Positions 21,286 through 33,932 of a DNA stretch of 64,000 nt are shown one piece after another; the first letter of the stretch is position 1, and every line of letters starts with the position of its first letter. This DNA is from Fragilaria crotonensis. Lineage: Eukaryota > Bacillariophyta > Fragilariophyceae > Fragilariales > Fragilariaceae. The translations under genes and the position numbers were made by a program. The notes beneath the pieces were generated by a model that worked only from the letters and a program-made list of their open reading frames with translations, did no database searches and had not been told where the DNA came from. Where the stretch lies: assembly GCA_022925895.1 (NCBI GenBank), contig JAKSYS010000021.1, positions 124,001 to 188,000 of the forward strand, written 5' to 3'.

Positions 21286-22855
21286 TCAGGTATTGTTATA
21301 CGCACCACGGCCAAAGCTCCGGCCGTTCTGAGAACCACGCTCAGTAATTTCCGAGACAACGGAGTTGTTGGCCGAGACATTATTTCCGTTACTACTGTCG
21401 TTGGAATTGCCGTTGTTATTGTTGTTCGTCGCAACACTGCTGGTTGTCCGATTGGCATTGCTGTCGTTTTGGTTACGGTCGCCACGTCCGCGCCCTCCAC
21501 GACCGCCTTCACGCAATTGTAAGACGTATGATCGCATTGATCCGAGCCGTTCCCATTCGTCGGACGTAAAGTTCCGATGAGGGTCGGTGATGTCAACATT
21601 GTTCGCATACGTGCGACGTTCGTTGCCGCGACCACGGCCACCACGGCCTTGTCCACCTCCGCGGCCGGTACGCTGGCCAGATCGGCCACCACCCTGACGC
21701 GCACGACCACGGGCACCGCGTTGATCGTTGGTTCCCGTGGCGCTTACGTAACGGCGTTTGTTGCCCGATTGCTGACGATTAGCATAGTCGAGTTGTGCAG
21801 ACGCGTGCATGTTCGCAATGAGGCCAGAAAGAAATTCTGCGGCCTTGTTAAAATCCGACCGGAAACTTTGAAACACGTTGATCTTCGCAGACGTGATGCC
21901 CGTGTCGGTGGATCTAATTCCTCGGAGGAGGATGTCGACTTGCTGCTTACCGGTCAGCTCTTCATGTTTATCCTTCTCCAAGACGAAGAAGTTCTCCTTA
22001 AGTTTTGTAACATACTTCTCGAACGGAAAAATCTTCTCGTCCTTGTAGTGTAAACGCGCGAGCTCTTCCTTAGCCCTTTCGACTCGTTTGTTCAACTCCC
22101 CTGTCCCATCGTAGTGGGCAACAAGGGCTAGCCACGCCTTCCTGCCGTCTGAGGCACGGTCATATGACTGGATCCACGTCCAAGCGTCAGACTTAATACA
22201 TGCCGACTTCAACATCTGGTACACCAATTTGTTGTCACGTTTAAAGTTCTCACCAGTCAGCGGCATCTGGAAACGGCGCAACTCGTCATCTTCCAAGAAG
22301 AGTTCGTCATCACTATCCCACTCGGGACGTACGATGTAGTCGACGGGAACTTTTGCGGCGCCCATCGTTGCATTCAACTTGTTAACGAAGGCAATCTGCC
22401 AGTTATCCCACCCGAAATCGGTCTGGCACTTGCGGGGTTGATGATATCAACATCAATCTTACCATAATTATACTCGGATTCTTTGCGTTCCATCGCCTTG
22501 TTCATCTCATCCACGGTCCACAACTCGGGGCAGCCTGCATTCCGCGTCTATCATAGTCCTTAACCCAGTACACAAGGGCTTGGGTTTCTTGATTTGCATT
22601 GTTCCGGATTACCCTCCCTGCTGCAACCGATGGCCGCGATGCCATGCGTTTTGCCATCTCGGTGATGTCTCCGTCACCACCCATAGATGTGAATGCAGCA
22701 ATCGAATCAAGTCCTTCGATTTCAATAAGCGTAGCACGATGCGCAGCGTTCGTAACACCACAAGTCACGAGTACATCATGAATGGGGTTTGGTGGTTCCA
22801 CGTCGACGACGACAACAGCGTCATTCGCAACGGCGGCAACCGGTTCAGCGTCCAT
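21286..22855 (-). pseudogene. gag: E4 gag
   Basis: N-terminal helical module (NPIHDVLVTCGVTNAAHR, LDSIAAFTSMGG) at about 22790-22600. The middle part has WTWIQSYDRASDGRKAWLAL, a match to the Gag core of E8. An RGG-rich tail at about 21750-21620 (GRGGGQGRGGRGRG) precedes an Asn-rich low-complexity stretch (NNNNGNSNDSSNGNN). It ends at UGA, with pol in the same frame. Leader 22856-23256 holds no gene. Broken. Confidence 0.75.
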
Positions 22856-23256
22856 CTGCGTGGAAGCGCTTATGCGTTAGTACGTGTTTGTTTGGTCTGT
22901 CGTCCGGCCCGTACCACAATGGGCAGGGTGTGCGGCGGGTCACAATCCGGTCGGTACAGGGTGATCAGTCCTGACCTCAGCGTGTTTGTTCCCTCACGGA
23001 GCCAGTGGCCAATTATAGAACGTGAGTCCATCATGATACCGATCGCTGACGCCCGCCATGTGGCCAAGTAATATCTTACGAACAGCGTATACCGGATATC
23101 ATATCTGTGAAATTCTGATTTCTACGTATTCCGCAGTAGCGCATGGTATACATCGTGTTCATGGAGAGGAAACGAAATCCAAAAGCTTCAACGACGATGA
23201 GGGTGACACTCTCCATTCTCCTCCCCTCCGTTCTCACGCTTCGCACCCATTGTCGT

Positions 23257-23270
23257 TGGGTCTGATAAAC
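23257..23270 (-). other. E4 primer-binding-site candidate
   Basis: The minus strand reads GTTTATCAGACCCA, abutting the inner edge of the 5' LTR. This fixes the LTR boundary at 23271. Confidence 0.75.
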
Positions 23271-23467
23271 CGTTCGAATTCGTACGTAGTTGCGGATTCT
23301 TACCTTAGTGTGCTACGGGTAGACGAGAGGAAGAGCAAAAGGGGGCAAGTAAAACGTAGTAAGAGATAAAAGAGTGATTACGTTCTTTGGGTGACACCCG
23401 CTTACGGCGTAGGGTATACTAACTCCTACGTAGCACCATATGCTCTCGTAGTATCCGTACTTAAACG
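23271..23467 (-). repeat. E4 5' LTR (197 bp)
   Basis: Same sequence and orientation as 16830-17026. The remaining E2 3' LTR follows, from the TTAC duplication to 23537. Confidence 0.9.
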
Positions 23468-23537
23468 TTACCCTCTTACCTTTTGTAAGTACTTATTCCT
23501 TTATCTAATCTCCCGATAGCGCTGCGGAAATTATACA
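23468..23537 (+). repeat. E2 3' LTR, second part
   Basis: Continues the E2 LTR after E4 (TTAC duplication, then CCTCTTACC...), ending TTATACA. ACGC at 23538-23541 is the E2 target duplication, after which E1 sequence resumes. Confidence 0.85.
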
Positions 23538-23541
23538 ACGC

Positions 23542-26497
23542 AACCAGATGAGCCAGCTGACTACGGATCATTCCGTAATGGGTGGACGGTGGACGGAACG
23601 AGCAGGCTCGTTATCGACAAAACCGGAGGATCGCCGCTGTCATCACTAAGCGACACGTACAATCAACAGTCGCACGCACGTTTTCCGATCCTGCGGAAGA
23701 TACTTCGGCCCTTAATGAATGCGACTCGAACGCTGACACGTGTTGCCTCGGTAAAAATTTCGTGGTGCTTCATCCTACGTTTCGCACCGCGGACGTCTAT
23801 TCGTATGACTTCTCGATGGCTCCTAGTGAAAATGAGCCCATCGTTTCCGCTGCTACAGCTTACGACGATCCAACAACAGGGGACACCTTTGTATTGTTTT
23901 TCAATGAGGCGCTCTATTATGGCACTACATTGGACCATTCTCTCATCAACCCGAATCAGGTTCGAGCATACGGTATCCCCTTCTGGGACAATCCCTTTGA
24001 TCCCGATCGTGGACTTTCGATTGACATTGACGCCTCTCTCCGTATTCACCTTCAATCTGCAGGCACCAAGCTCATGTTCCCACTGTTGACGAACTCCGCA
24101 ATTGTGATCACATCCATATGACAAGTCCCGATGCCTGGAACCCTTCTGAGGTCATCATGGTACAAGCGTTGGTTCAAGGTGGAAGTGTAACGCATTGGAT
24201 GAGGCAAGTATCGTCCGCATTTTCCACACAACGTTATGAATACGTGGATGCGGACTCTGACAATGCTCTTCTGGATTCGGTTGAACCATCACTTGTACAC
24301 CTTGGCAAGCTCCTTACCCCAAACCACTTGTCACAATTGGATACTACCGTTCTTGAACAACTGGACGTCCCATCACGTCGAACGTTTGTCAGTACGGAGC
24401 GGCATGAGAAGGTCTCAGCGAGGCGTACGTTCTGCTATACTACCGATCAGTAGGAGGTATCGTGCGGACAGAGTTTTTGGAGTAAAGCGCCTCGCAGGCA
24501 AGTTTGCTACCGATACAGCATATGGTAAACTGAAATCGTCACGTGGTAATGTCGGATCTCAAATCTACTCCCATAAGTGCGGCTTCAAGGCCTCGTATCC
24601 GATGTTGAAGGTCAATGGCAATACTGTCGGTGACACACTCACACAGTTTATTGGTGACTTTGGCGCTCCCGCTCACTTGACTTTTGATGGGGCATCTGTT
24701 CAGACCGGTCCGAGGACGCGGTTCATGGAAGCCATCCACCGGTACGAGATCAAATACCATGTGTCTGGCCCTTGTAGGCCAAACGAAAATCCTGCTGAGC
24801 AGAGCACCCACAAAATTAAAAATCGCTGGTGTCGTATAATGTTAGAGAAAAAGGTTCCACCACGTCTCTGGGACTATGGCTTTGCCTGGGTTTGCGAGGT
24901 TGAAAATATCTGCGCAAATTTTTCCAAATATGCGGAAGGTCGCACCCCTCTTGAAATCGTAACGGGCGATATGCCTGACATTTCTGAGTACGTAGACTTC
25001 GATTTCTACGACTGGGTTACATTCCGGAGTAATGCTGGACTGGGAGAAGTCCAGTTGGGACGGCGGCTCGGCGTTTCACACAGGGTAGGTAGATTGATGT
25101 CCTATTGGATCCTACCCGAGAGTGGCATACCTGTTTCTGCTACCACTGTGCAGAGATTTGACAAATGCCGAACGAGCCACCGACGAGACTAGGAGTCGCA
25201 TGCTCGAGTATGAGGAGAAACTGAAGACGGTACTCGACGCTCAGTCTGCTGACATAACCCGGACACTGCGTGATATTGACATATCAAAGGTGGTTGATCC
25301 AGATAACGAGGACCCAGAGTTCTTTGAAGAGTTTGCTAGGGTGATTGACAACGCATCACTGCATCCCGCTGACGATGCCATTACTGCAACCGGTGACGTC
25401 AAGGCAATTGAAGTCGCAATCGACCAATACATTGGTATGGAACTCGCACTACTGATAGGCGATGATGGCACAAGGATACATGCGCGAGTGACAAAATGTA
25501 TGAGAGACGAAGAAGGTCGGCCAATTGGCACAGCTCACGACAATCCATTACTTGATTCGCGAAGACATGGGATCGAGTATGTTGACGGTAATGTCGAAGA
25601 GCTTACTGCAAGTATCATTGCTGAGAATTTAATAGCTCAGGTGGATGATGAAGGACGACGACAGATGATGTTTGAAGAAATCATTGACCATCGGACAACA
25701 CCGGAGGCTGTTCCAAAGTCTGAGGGGACTTATGTGAACCAGTACGGTGTCCGACGGCAAAAACAGACTACGCGAGGATGGGAATTGCTCATTCAATGGA
25801 GAGATGGGTCCACAGATTGGATTGCCCTGAAGGACTTCAAGGAGTCATATCCCGTTGAAATGGCACTATACGCTACGAATCGCGGAATACATGAGGAGCC
25901 TGCCTTTGCTTGGTGGGTACCGTACGTACTCAAAAAGCAGAAACGTATTATTCAGAAGGTGAAGTCCAAGTATTGATCGCGTACTCACAAATATGGCCTA
26001 CGCATACCAAAGAATATCACAGAGGCCATCAAAATTGATAAAGAGAACGGAAACACTTTGTGGATGGATGCAGTCAGATTAGAAATGGCCAATGTTCGAA
26101 TCGCCTTCGAAGATATGATGGGAATCCAAACAAATTGGTTGGTTACATACAAATTACTGGGCACTTGGTCTTTGACTGCTTACTGTTGCTGCACTGAATG
26201 ATTTGAAAGTGATGGGAGCCAACGTACAGAATGCGTTCTTGACGGCCCCAAATAAAGAGAAATGTCGGATGGTCGCTGGTCCGGAGTTTGGACCGGACGA
26301 AGGAAAAAATCTTCTAGTGGTAAGAGCCCTGTATGGTCTAAAGTCTGCTAGCTTCAGTTTTCGAGCCTACATGGCAGAGAAATTGTCAGAATTGGGCTTC
26401 CATTCTACGCTAGCTGATCCAGACGTATGGTTGCGAGCGGCAAGGAAGAATGATGGGGAAGAATATTATGAATACGTTCTGATGTATGTCGACGACA
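23542..26497 (+). pseudogene. pol: E1 pol segment: protease, integrase, chromo-like modules, reverse transcriptase start
   Basis: Protease-like motif CDSNADTCCLG near 23720-23750, followed by the family block PIVSAATAYDDPTTGDTFVL and LDHSLINPNQVRAYG. The integrase core shows D (FATDTAYGK), D (LTFDGASVQTG) and E (NENPAEQSTHKIKNRW) near 24480-24830. Module 1 (ARVTKCMRDEEGRPIGTAHD) is near 25480 and module 2 (GWELLIQWRDGSTDWIAL) near 25775. Reverse transcriptase runs to YVDDM, where E5 is inserted. Broken, several interruptions. Confidence 0.75.
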
Positions 26498-26715
26498 TGT
26501 TGATATTACAAGCTACCGGTACTGTATCATTCAGGATGCTATGAATCATGTATCAAGTATCAAGTACCATTATACGGTACTACATCTGCACAGTACGACT
26601 CGGGATTGAAGGATGACTCCGAACAAGGTAATGCTCACTTTTCTATGTTTTAGATAATTCATAACTGAATCAAGACATGCTTTCCTGCAAGGATGATCTA
26701 CTTGTAGGATTAACA
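26498..26715 (+). repeat. E5 5' LTR (218 bp)
   Basis: Matches 32818-33035 over its full length by eye. It contains several GGTAC/GTACC words and an ATCAAGTATCAAGTA direct repeat. Confidence 0.92.
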
Positions 26716-26729
26716 GTTTATCAGACCCA
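26716..26729 (+). other. E5 primer-binding-site candidate
   Basis: GTTTATCAGACCCA abuts the LTR. The following AACGGCTCAATG is nearly repeated in E6, showing a shared leader start. Leader 26730-27134 contains no gene. Confidence 0.75.
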
Positions 26730-27134
26730 ACGGCTCAATGACATGAATGGCGCCATCCGATCGGTAGTATGGAGATCACCGGTTGATCATTTCATCATGG
26801 CTAAGAATGGCCGCATGTGATGAAACGATGTTGAGCAGATTACGTCGGGAATTGATGAGAAATTGCGTAGGGAGTGTTCTCATACCCGAAAGACCGCAAT
26901 ACTACGATAGACGTGCCATACGGATAAGTAAATGACCGTGGCACGGAACGAATCAGTCTCAAAGACCGATTCGCAACAAATCTCCTAAATGTGATTAAGG
27001 CAAGTCATTATCCGATCGGCATAAATGTTGGCACTCTGAAGGCGTTGGTATTCCCGGTTTTTTCACCCTTGTATACCCTTGCTTGTTTCTTTAGGAATTT
27101 TCACACAAGACCACACCGAACCGATATCTCGACC

Positions 27135-28502
27135 ATGAACGCTGCCCTCCAACGATGCGGCTTTAACGCCCCGACTGTCACGTGGTTGATTGCTCAGGGA
27201 TTTGCAACCCCGAATGACTTGATGCTCGCAACTGAGTCGGATCTCGACTCGATTGCCAGGAGTGTTGCTAGATCTGCACCGCGAGGAGCAGGCAACGTTA
27301 CGATGCCATTCATCGCAGTGAAGAACTTGAAAGGCTTCCGTTTCTGGGCGGATGAGCGCAAGCGGACCGGGTTCGAAGCGAACCCCGAAAGTTTCACAGC
27401 TGACAAGGTTCCTGAGTTCACGGCCAAGTGCCAAGAATACCAGGAACAGAAGGAGGCAGCAAAGACGAAGATGCATCCAAGCCTGACAGTCTTAAGAAGT
27501 TGGTCAACTGGGCATTGTGGAATGAGTCCTTCCAGAATTACCTTCGTCAAATCCTTAGTGCTGCGAAGATCCCACTCGTTTACCTCACCAGGGACGAAAG
27601 GAAAGCGCCAGAGAATGTTCTTGATCCAGCGGACTTTGGAAGTCCAATGGAGTACCTTATTGAAGCGACGGTACTCGAGGGACGACATTACGAATTGGAT
27701 AACCCTCGATTCTATCGGGAATTGAAGACATTTGTCGTAAACGGAGAAGGGTGGTCATACATCAAGAAATTCGAGAGGTCGCAGGACGGTCGGAAGGCGT
27801 ACTTGGCATTGAAGACGCAGTGTGAAGGCACCGCGTCCAAGATCACACGTAAGAACAAAGCCTACGCGTCGATCGCGAACGCGTCCTACAGTGGGTCGCG
27901 TCGCCAGTATAAATTCCAAGATTTTATCAATGTCCACCAGACCGCTCACAATGAAATCCTTGATTGTGATCCAACCGAGGCCGTCCCGAATCCAAGAAAG
28001 TTGCTGATTTTCTCAAGGAATTACCGATCCGAAATTGGAATCTGCCGTCTCAGTGGTGCTTGGCGATCCCAAGCTGCTGAACAATTTCCAGGCATGTCAG
28101 CAATACCTGTCGACGACCGTGGAAAACAGGGCAACCCTCGAGAGAAGTAAGGAAAGGAACATTTCGGGCGTGAAGAGCGGTGAGAAGACGGATAAGACGG
28201 CGAAGGCAGGGAAGTTGCCAAAGGGTTTTAAGTTAGAGAATAAATATTACCCGCCAAAGATCTTCCGACTTCTGAGCCAGGAGCAAAAAGACCAGCTTAA
28301 GGAGTGGGGACAAGAAAGGCAAGAGATCCGTGGCCGCTTTAAAGAAACAAATCAAGGAGGAGTTGAAGAACGAGATGAAGAAACTGGCAAAGGAAACGAC
28401 AATGATGGCGATGATGACCATGAGTCAAGCGCAGATGAAGCGGCCGGGAAGGAATTCGGTCGCGGCGCTCACAAGAAGAAGCAGAAGCTGGATAAGGCCT
28501 GA
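27135..28502 (+). pseudogene. gag: E5 gag
   Basis: Starts MNAALQRCGFNAPTV. The N-terminal helical module (LIAQGFATPNDLMLATESDLDS) resembles that of E6. The Gag core has W...FQNYLRQILSAAKIPLVYL, an FERSQDGRKAYLALKTQCEG block, and a Lys/Glu-rich acidic tail ending GRGAHKKKQKLDKA. There is no long RGG box and no CCHC knuckle. It ends at UGA, and pol continues in the same frame. Broken. Confidence 0.78.
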
Positions 28503-31500
28503 CAATGCAGAACCGTTGCGATGGTTTCGCGGGAGGTATACTCAGTGGATTACAATGCAATACACGGAGAGTGTCATCGTTCGGGTCGGTGCGAGATGGA
28601 CTCTCACGCCGACACATGCGTGGCAGGAAGTAATTGCGTGGTTCTCGAGTATACCGGGAGATCAGCTGAGGTCGAGGCTTATTCGCCTGATTACCCGTCG
28701 AAGCAGATTCCTATCGCAACGGTTGCAACGGCCTACGATTGTCCGACTTCCGGGGCCACGTATGTGATAATCATTAACGAAGCTCTTTACTTCGGAGACT
28801 CCTTACCATTTTCGTTACTTTCCCCCTAACCAGCTCCGGGACAACGATGTCCACGTCGACGAACGACACAGGCAACATGCACCTGACTCGATATTCGGTA
28901 TTCTCGTTCCGTCCGAACCCCTACGAATCCCTTTTACCCTCGAAGGAGTTGTTGCCGGCTTTGATTCGAGACCCCCAACCCAAGACGAGCTTGATAATAC
29001 TGCCCTGCATGTCGAACTCACCTCCGACGTTGAGTGGATTCCCCCACACCTTCGCGCTCTCGCTCGCGGAGGAGGATGTGTTGGACTCCGAAGACGAAGA
29101 GGAGATTACGAACTTGCGAGCAAGGCGCTTGAAGGTCCTACACTCCAAGGCAACGAAACAGAAGATCAAGAGTTGCATGCAGGTTCTTGCAGCGAGCCAG
29201 TTCCCCTTCGAAATGCAAATCGCAAACGAAGTAAATCTGCTGAATCAGACCGACCCGATACTGCGAAGGGTCGCAGCACTTACGACGACAGCGGATGCGA
29301 GCTCGGAGGAGATTGGCATTGCGGCGATACGAACTGGAGATGTGACTTCCGATGTAACCCCAGAAAATGTGGCACGACGCTGGATGGTTGGATTAGAGAC
29401 GGCAAAGAACTCCTTGAAGGTGACCACCCAACAAGGAATCCGGTCGATACCGAATCCAGCGACGCGACGTTTTAAAACTCAGATGGCACATCTGCGCTAT
29501 CAAGGTTGAGGGGATGTTTTACGCCGACATAATGGAACCGAAGATCAAATCAATTGATTCGCAACGATATGCTCACATTATTGGGAATGGCCGGGGATAC
29601 ACGAAGGCTTACCCGATGGAGCGTAAGAACGAGTCAATCTATGCGCTAGATGATTTTGTCAAGAAAGTGGGAATTCCAGAAGTATTGTTGTGCGATAACG
29701 ACGCCACAATGGAAGGATGGGGCGAGTGGAAGAAGAGGATCCGGAAGTATTCAATTGATCCGAAGTACACGGAACCCTATTCACCGTTTCAGAACAAGGC
29801 TGAATTGGACATCAGAGAGTTGAAGAGGATGATCCGAAGATTCCAAGACAAGACGCGATCACCAAGAAGACTCTGGAATTATCTCGTCAACCTTTGCGCA
29901 AGGATCAGATCCTTCGTTGCGGGGACACATCCGGATCTACAAGGACGCTCTGCCTTCGAACAGGTCCATGGGTGGACACCAGATATTTCGCTCTACGTTA
30001 TGCATGGTTGGTACGAAGTTATTTCTTACCTCGACAATGACAACGAGCGGAAGTTGGCATGCTGGTTAGGGCCAGCAGAAGATTATGGTGGCGGGGACGC
30101 AGCGTTCCTGTTACCGAAGTCGGCAAAGCCAATCGTGAGGAGCACGTTCTGGGCCCTAACACCTGATGAACGTGCAGATCGAAGGAGGAGATCGCGGAAT
30201 TGTTGGAATCGATAGAAGAGAAGATAGGGATAAGCGGACAAACGAGGAGGTGGCGGAAGAGCTTGGTGAAAATCAGTTTCCCTGGTTGACATCTTCGGGG
30301 ACTTGAATGACGCAACGGAGGACGGAGGAGAATTCCGACGCTCCGACGCTGATGATTATACCCGGAGGCTTTTGATCAGTACTTAACTGCTGAGATAGTA
30401 ACCGACCGCGGCGGAGATATCCTTCGCGGCACCGTGAAAAGCCGAAAAAGAGATCATGACGGAAAGCCAATTGGATCGTCAAACCCAAATCCTTTATTGG
30501 ATTCCCGCGAATACCTTGTGTGTTTCGAGGACGGGACGGAGGAGACATACACTGCGAATCTAATTGCTGAGTGTTTATACTCGCAAATAGATGACGATGG
30601 TCGACGCTTGCAAGTGATGCAGGAGATCGTTGACCACGAAAAGAGTCATAGTGCGCTACGAGAGGACGAGGCGTACTACTCTACCAAGACTGGACCGAAA
30701 CCAAAGAGAACGACAAAGGGCTGGCGCCTATTAGTCGAATGGAAAGACGGTTCCAGTACTTGGGTACCGCTGGCAGATTTAAAGGACTCTTACCCAGTTC
30801 AAGTTGCCGACTACGCCGTTACAAACAACCTGTCAAACGAACCAGCGTTCCGATGGTGGGTTCCATTTGTACTCAAGAAACGAGAAAGGATTCTAAAAAA
30901 GGTCAAGTCGAAATATTGGTCGGTTTCACACAAATACGGATTAGAACTCCCGAAAAGTGTCGCCCATGCGTTAGCGATCGACAAGAGAACGGGAACGGAT
31001 TTCTGGACGAAGGCGATCGAAAAAGAGATTCGGAACGTTTTCCCTGCATTCGAGTTTATCGAAGACGACGACACAAAAGTTCCACCTGGGTACGAGTTCG
31101 TTGATACATATTTTGTCTTCGACATCAAAATGGACCTTACTAGAAAGGCCAGATTGGTAGCGCGAGGCAATATGACCGAGGCAACGAAGGAACAAACGTT
31201 TGCGTCTGTCGTGAGCAGAGATACGGTGAGACTCTTCTTCCTCTTGGCCGCTCTCAACGATTTAGACCTCTTGTCGTGTGATATTCAAAATGCTTACCTG
31301 GCGGCACCGAATAAGGAAAAGGTGTGGACTAAGTTTACTGATCAATTAGGACCTGAGTACAATGGTAAAAGAGCTATAATCGCGAAAGCTCTCTATGGCT
31401 TAAGATCGAGCGGAAGATCGTTTCGCGACTACTTGGCTAAGAATTTAAGGGAACTGGGCTTCGCGTCGTCGAAAGCTGACCCTGATCTGTGGATGAAAGC

Positions 31501-32634
31501 GGCGGTCAAACCGAACGGGGACAAAGTCTACGAGTACGTCATATCGTACGTGGACGACTTGATTTTTCAAGGAATAGATCCGGAGGGCTTTATGGATGCC
31601 CTGGGACAGCGTTTTACCTTGAAGCCCGGGAGCATTAAAGAACCAGATACTTATTTGGGCGTTGACATAAAGAAATTCCGTATCCCAGATTCTGACGAGC
31701 CCGATAAGGTGCGGTGGGCGTTCGAGTCAACTTCATACGTGAAGAAGGCGATCGCCGACCTGGAAAAGGAACTTGAAGATGCCGATCTCAGACTGTTGCC
31801 AAATGCAAAGACTCCGCTGGCAAGTGGATACCGGCCTGAGTTAGACCTTTCAGCGGAGTTGGGAGCAAACAATTGAACTACTATCAAGGTTTGATTGGCG
31901 TCCTCAGATGGATTTGCGAAATTGGGAGGATTGATGTTTTGATGCCGGTGTCGTTAATGTCGCGGTACTTGGTATCGGCACGACAAGGACATTTAGAACA
32001 AGTCTTCCATATTTTTGCATACTTAAAGCATCATCCGAGATCGACAATGGTGTTCGACGATACGATCCCGACATTCCGAGGTGAGCGATTCGTCAAATGT
32101 GACTGGTCCGAGTTCTACCCCGACGCAGCCGAAGCAATACCCGAAAACATGCCGACGCCACGTGGAAAGGATGTCACAATGTCATGTTTCGTGGATGCTG
32201 ACCACGCAGGGTGTAGAGAGACAAGGAGGTCACATTCAGGGATCTTAATATTCGTTAATCGAGCGCCGATACTTTGGTTTTCCAAGAGGCAGAATACGGT
32301 CGAGGCGTCTACGTATGGTTCAGAGTTACTTGCAATGCGACTATCGATTGAGATGATAGAGGGACTACGTTACAAACTGCGGATGATGGGTGTTCCGCTA
32401 ACCGAGGAATGCTCCGTGTTTTGTGATAATTCGGCAGTTGTGACTAATTCCCGACCTGAATCGACACTCAAGAAGAAGCACGCTGCAATTAACTTTCACC
32501 GCGTACGCGAAGCGATTGCTGCCGGGACCATCAGGGTGGCAAAAGAAAACACACAGACGAACTTGGCAGATATCTTGACAAAGTTAATGCCAGGACCGAA
32601 GATGAAGGAGTTGTTGCATAACATACTCTGGTAA
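28503..32634 (+). pseudogene. pol: E5 pol
   Basis: Protease motif CEMDSHADTCVAG at about 28590-28628. Integrase helical block (ARRWMVGLETAKNSLKVTT) at about 29370-29430. Integrase core with MFYADIMEP, LCDNDATMEG and NKAELDIRELK. Module 1 (GTVKSRKRDHDGKPIGSSNP) at about 30430-30650 and module 2 (GWRLLVEWKDGSSTWVPL) at about 30718-30775. Reverse transcriptase with SYVDDLIFQG near 31550, and RNase H with CFVDADHAG, ending LADILTKLMPG and a UAA stop. The 3' untranslated stretch is 32635-32810. Broken. Confidence 0.82.
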
Positions 32635-32817
32635 TCGACGACCAACACCCGGGGACACGAATTGGGTAGTCGCGATATAATGGTAACTGTCCATCGAAAA
32701 CAGTAGGTGACCGTCGCAGGGTTATATATGTTAACGACGTAGCCGGGGCCTCTGTCGATCGGTTCAGGAAGTGTGATTCGCCTCTGATTCAGGAACTTAA
32801 TTCAGAGTCGCGGGGAC

Positions 32818-33035
32818 TGTTGATATTACAAGCTACCGGTACTGTATCATTCAGGATGCTATGAATCATGTATCAAGTATCAAGTACCATTATACGGTAC
32901 TACATCTGCACAGTACGACTCGGGATTGAAGGATGACTCCGAACAAGGTAATGCTCACTTTTCTATGTTTTAGATAATTCATAACTGAATCAAGACATGC
33001 TTTCCTGCAAGGATGATCTACTTGTAGGATTAACA
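32818..33035 (+). repeat. E5 3' LTR (218 bp)
   Basis: Preceded by CGGGGAC and followed by the GACA target duplication (33036-33039). Beyond it E1 sequence lasts only to 33049 before E6 starts. Confidence 0.92.
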
Positions 33036-33049
33036 GACATACTTGCTGT

Positions 33050-33238
33050 TGTTAATATTACATGTGGCGTTACGGTATACGGGTATCGGTACTACTGTAT
33101 GATTATTGGACAGTAGCACGGACGACAGTATAAACTACGGAGACCAGGGAAGGTGCACACATTCCCAGTGATCGATCGGTTTAACTATAGATATCTTTGA
33201 CATGCTTATCAATACTTGATCATCACGTGGAATTAATA
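33050..33238 (+). repeat. E6 5' LTR (189 bp)
   Basis: Same as 45875-46063 by eye. The first bases, TGTTAATATTAC, resemble the E5 LTR start, so the two subfamilies are related. A CACGTGG G-box-like word lies near the 3' edge. Confidence 0.92.
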
Positions 33239-33252
33239 GTTTATCAGACCCA
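33239..33252 (+). other. E6 primer-binding-site candidate
   Basis: GTTTATCAGACCCA at the LTR edge. The leader continues at 33253-33410, is interrupted by E7, and resumes at 39955-40187. No gene is seen in either part. Confidence 0.75.
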
Positions 33253-33410
33253 ACAGCTCAATGGATAAAGATGGCGCTATCTGGTCGTTTGCGATTGAAG
33301 AACTACGACCGATCGGTCCATCATGGTCAATATGATGGATCCGATTTTGAGCAGGATTGTTGAGATTTGATTCAGACGAGTAAAGTAACTCGATGGACTC
33401 GATTGCCTAT

Positions 33411-33932
33411 TAAAACAATATCTTCAGGATTGAGGGTACTCTACCTCTCCTATCGTCCAAAGCTCCACGCGTCTTCAACCGTCCGTCAGTCAACCAAAGT
33501 TTCTCCGGTGAGTCCCGTTTCGAGGCGACACGTCAGCGCTCTCATAATATCTACGAGTCATTGCTCTTCGGAACGCGGAGAATTGTTCCGCGGAGCCAGC
33601 CGGTCTCAACAAGAACACAAACAAGTGCATCACTTTATGTTCATATTACATGCTCCAGATTCATGTTATATTCACAAGATTCTCTGGGATTCAGTACAAG
33701 TCTAACAACAAGCTACAGAAAGGATTCTGAAGAACCCAGAAAGAACAAACAAAGAACAAGAAGAACAAGGAAAGTGCAGTGAAGGAGCTCCTTTCAATCT
33801 TGCCAAATTCATTTTATAGATAAGCTCACAATTAGTAAAACAGATTTCTACAAAGAGTACAAACGCTCCTACGATAACTAATTCGTCGTTTAGCCCTTGT
33901 TTGCGGTCTCGAACACTGCGAATAAAACTTTA
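33411..33932 (+). repeat. E7 5' LTR (522 bp)
   Basis: CpG-rich relative to the element interior. Contains CTCTCCTATCGTCC and a CTCCGCGGAGC-type palindromic region (TTCCGCGGAGCC). One copy of the AATCTTGCCAAA word is present; the 3' LTR and the E11 LTR have two. Confidence 0.92.

Larger units (their letters stand above)
16830..23467 (-). mobile_element. E4: family 1 Copia-class element inserted in the E2 3' LTR
   Basis: Bounded by two 197-bp LTRs that look identical by eye, with target duplication TTAC (16826-16829 and 23468-23471). The intact E2 5' LTR provides the empty site for comparison. On the minus strand: primer motif 23257-23270, gag, pol, polypurine tract CGGGGAC (complement of 17027-17033). 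The LTR ends are CGTT...AACG rather than TG...CA. Recent by LTR identity, yet the coding region is broken, with about eight interruptions. Confidence 0.85.
4563..23537 (+). mobile_element. E2: family 1 Copia-class LTR element, carrying E3 and E4
   Basis: Bounded by 239-bp LTRs starting TGAACA and ending TTATACA, with a 4-bp target duplication ACGC at 4559-4562 and 23538-23541. Order: 5' LTR, tRNA-primer-like motif, gag, protease, integrase, chromo-like modules, reverse transcriptase and RNase H, polypurine tract, 3' LTR. E3 is inserted in the RNase H region and E4 in the 3' LTR. The two LTRs differ at about five positions by eye, making E2 older than the nested elements with identical LTRs. 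The coding region is broken, with about three interruptions besides the two insertions. Confidence 0.85.
26498..33035 (+). mobile_element. E5: family 1 Copia-class element inserted in E1 reverse transcriptase
   Basis: 218-bp LTRs (26498-26715 and 32818-33035), identical by eye, start TGTTGATATTAC and end GGATTAACA. Target duplication GACA at 26494-26497 and 33036-33039. Primer motif at 26716, polypurine tract CGGGGAC at 32811-32817. Protein wording is closest to E6. The coding region is broken, with about seven interruptions, despite the matching LTRs. Confidence 0.88.

Noticed and set aside
33367-33705. Open frame of 91-136 codons in family 2 LTRs (also 39427-39702 and 57977-58387, minus)
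   Set aside because: Present in three LTR copies, but the apparent start is a TTG rather than ATG, and conservation follows from LTR identity.
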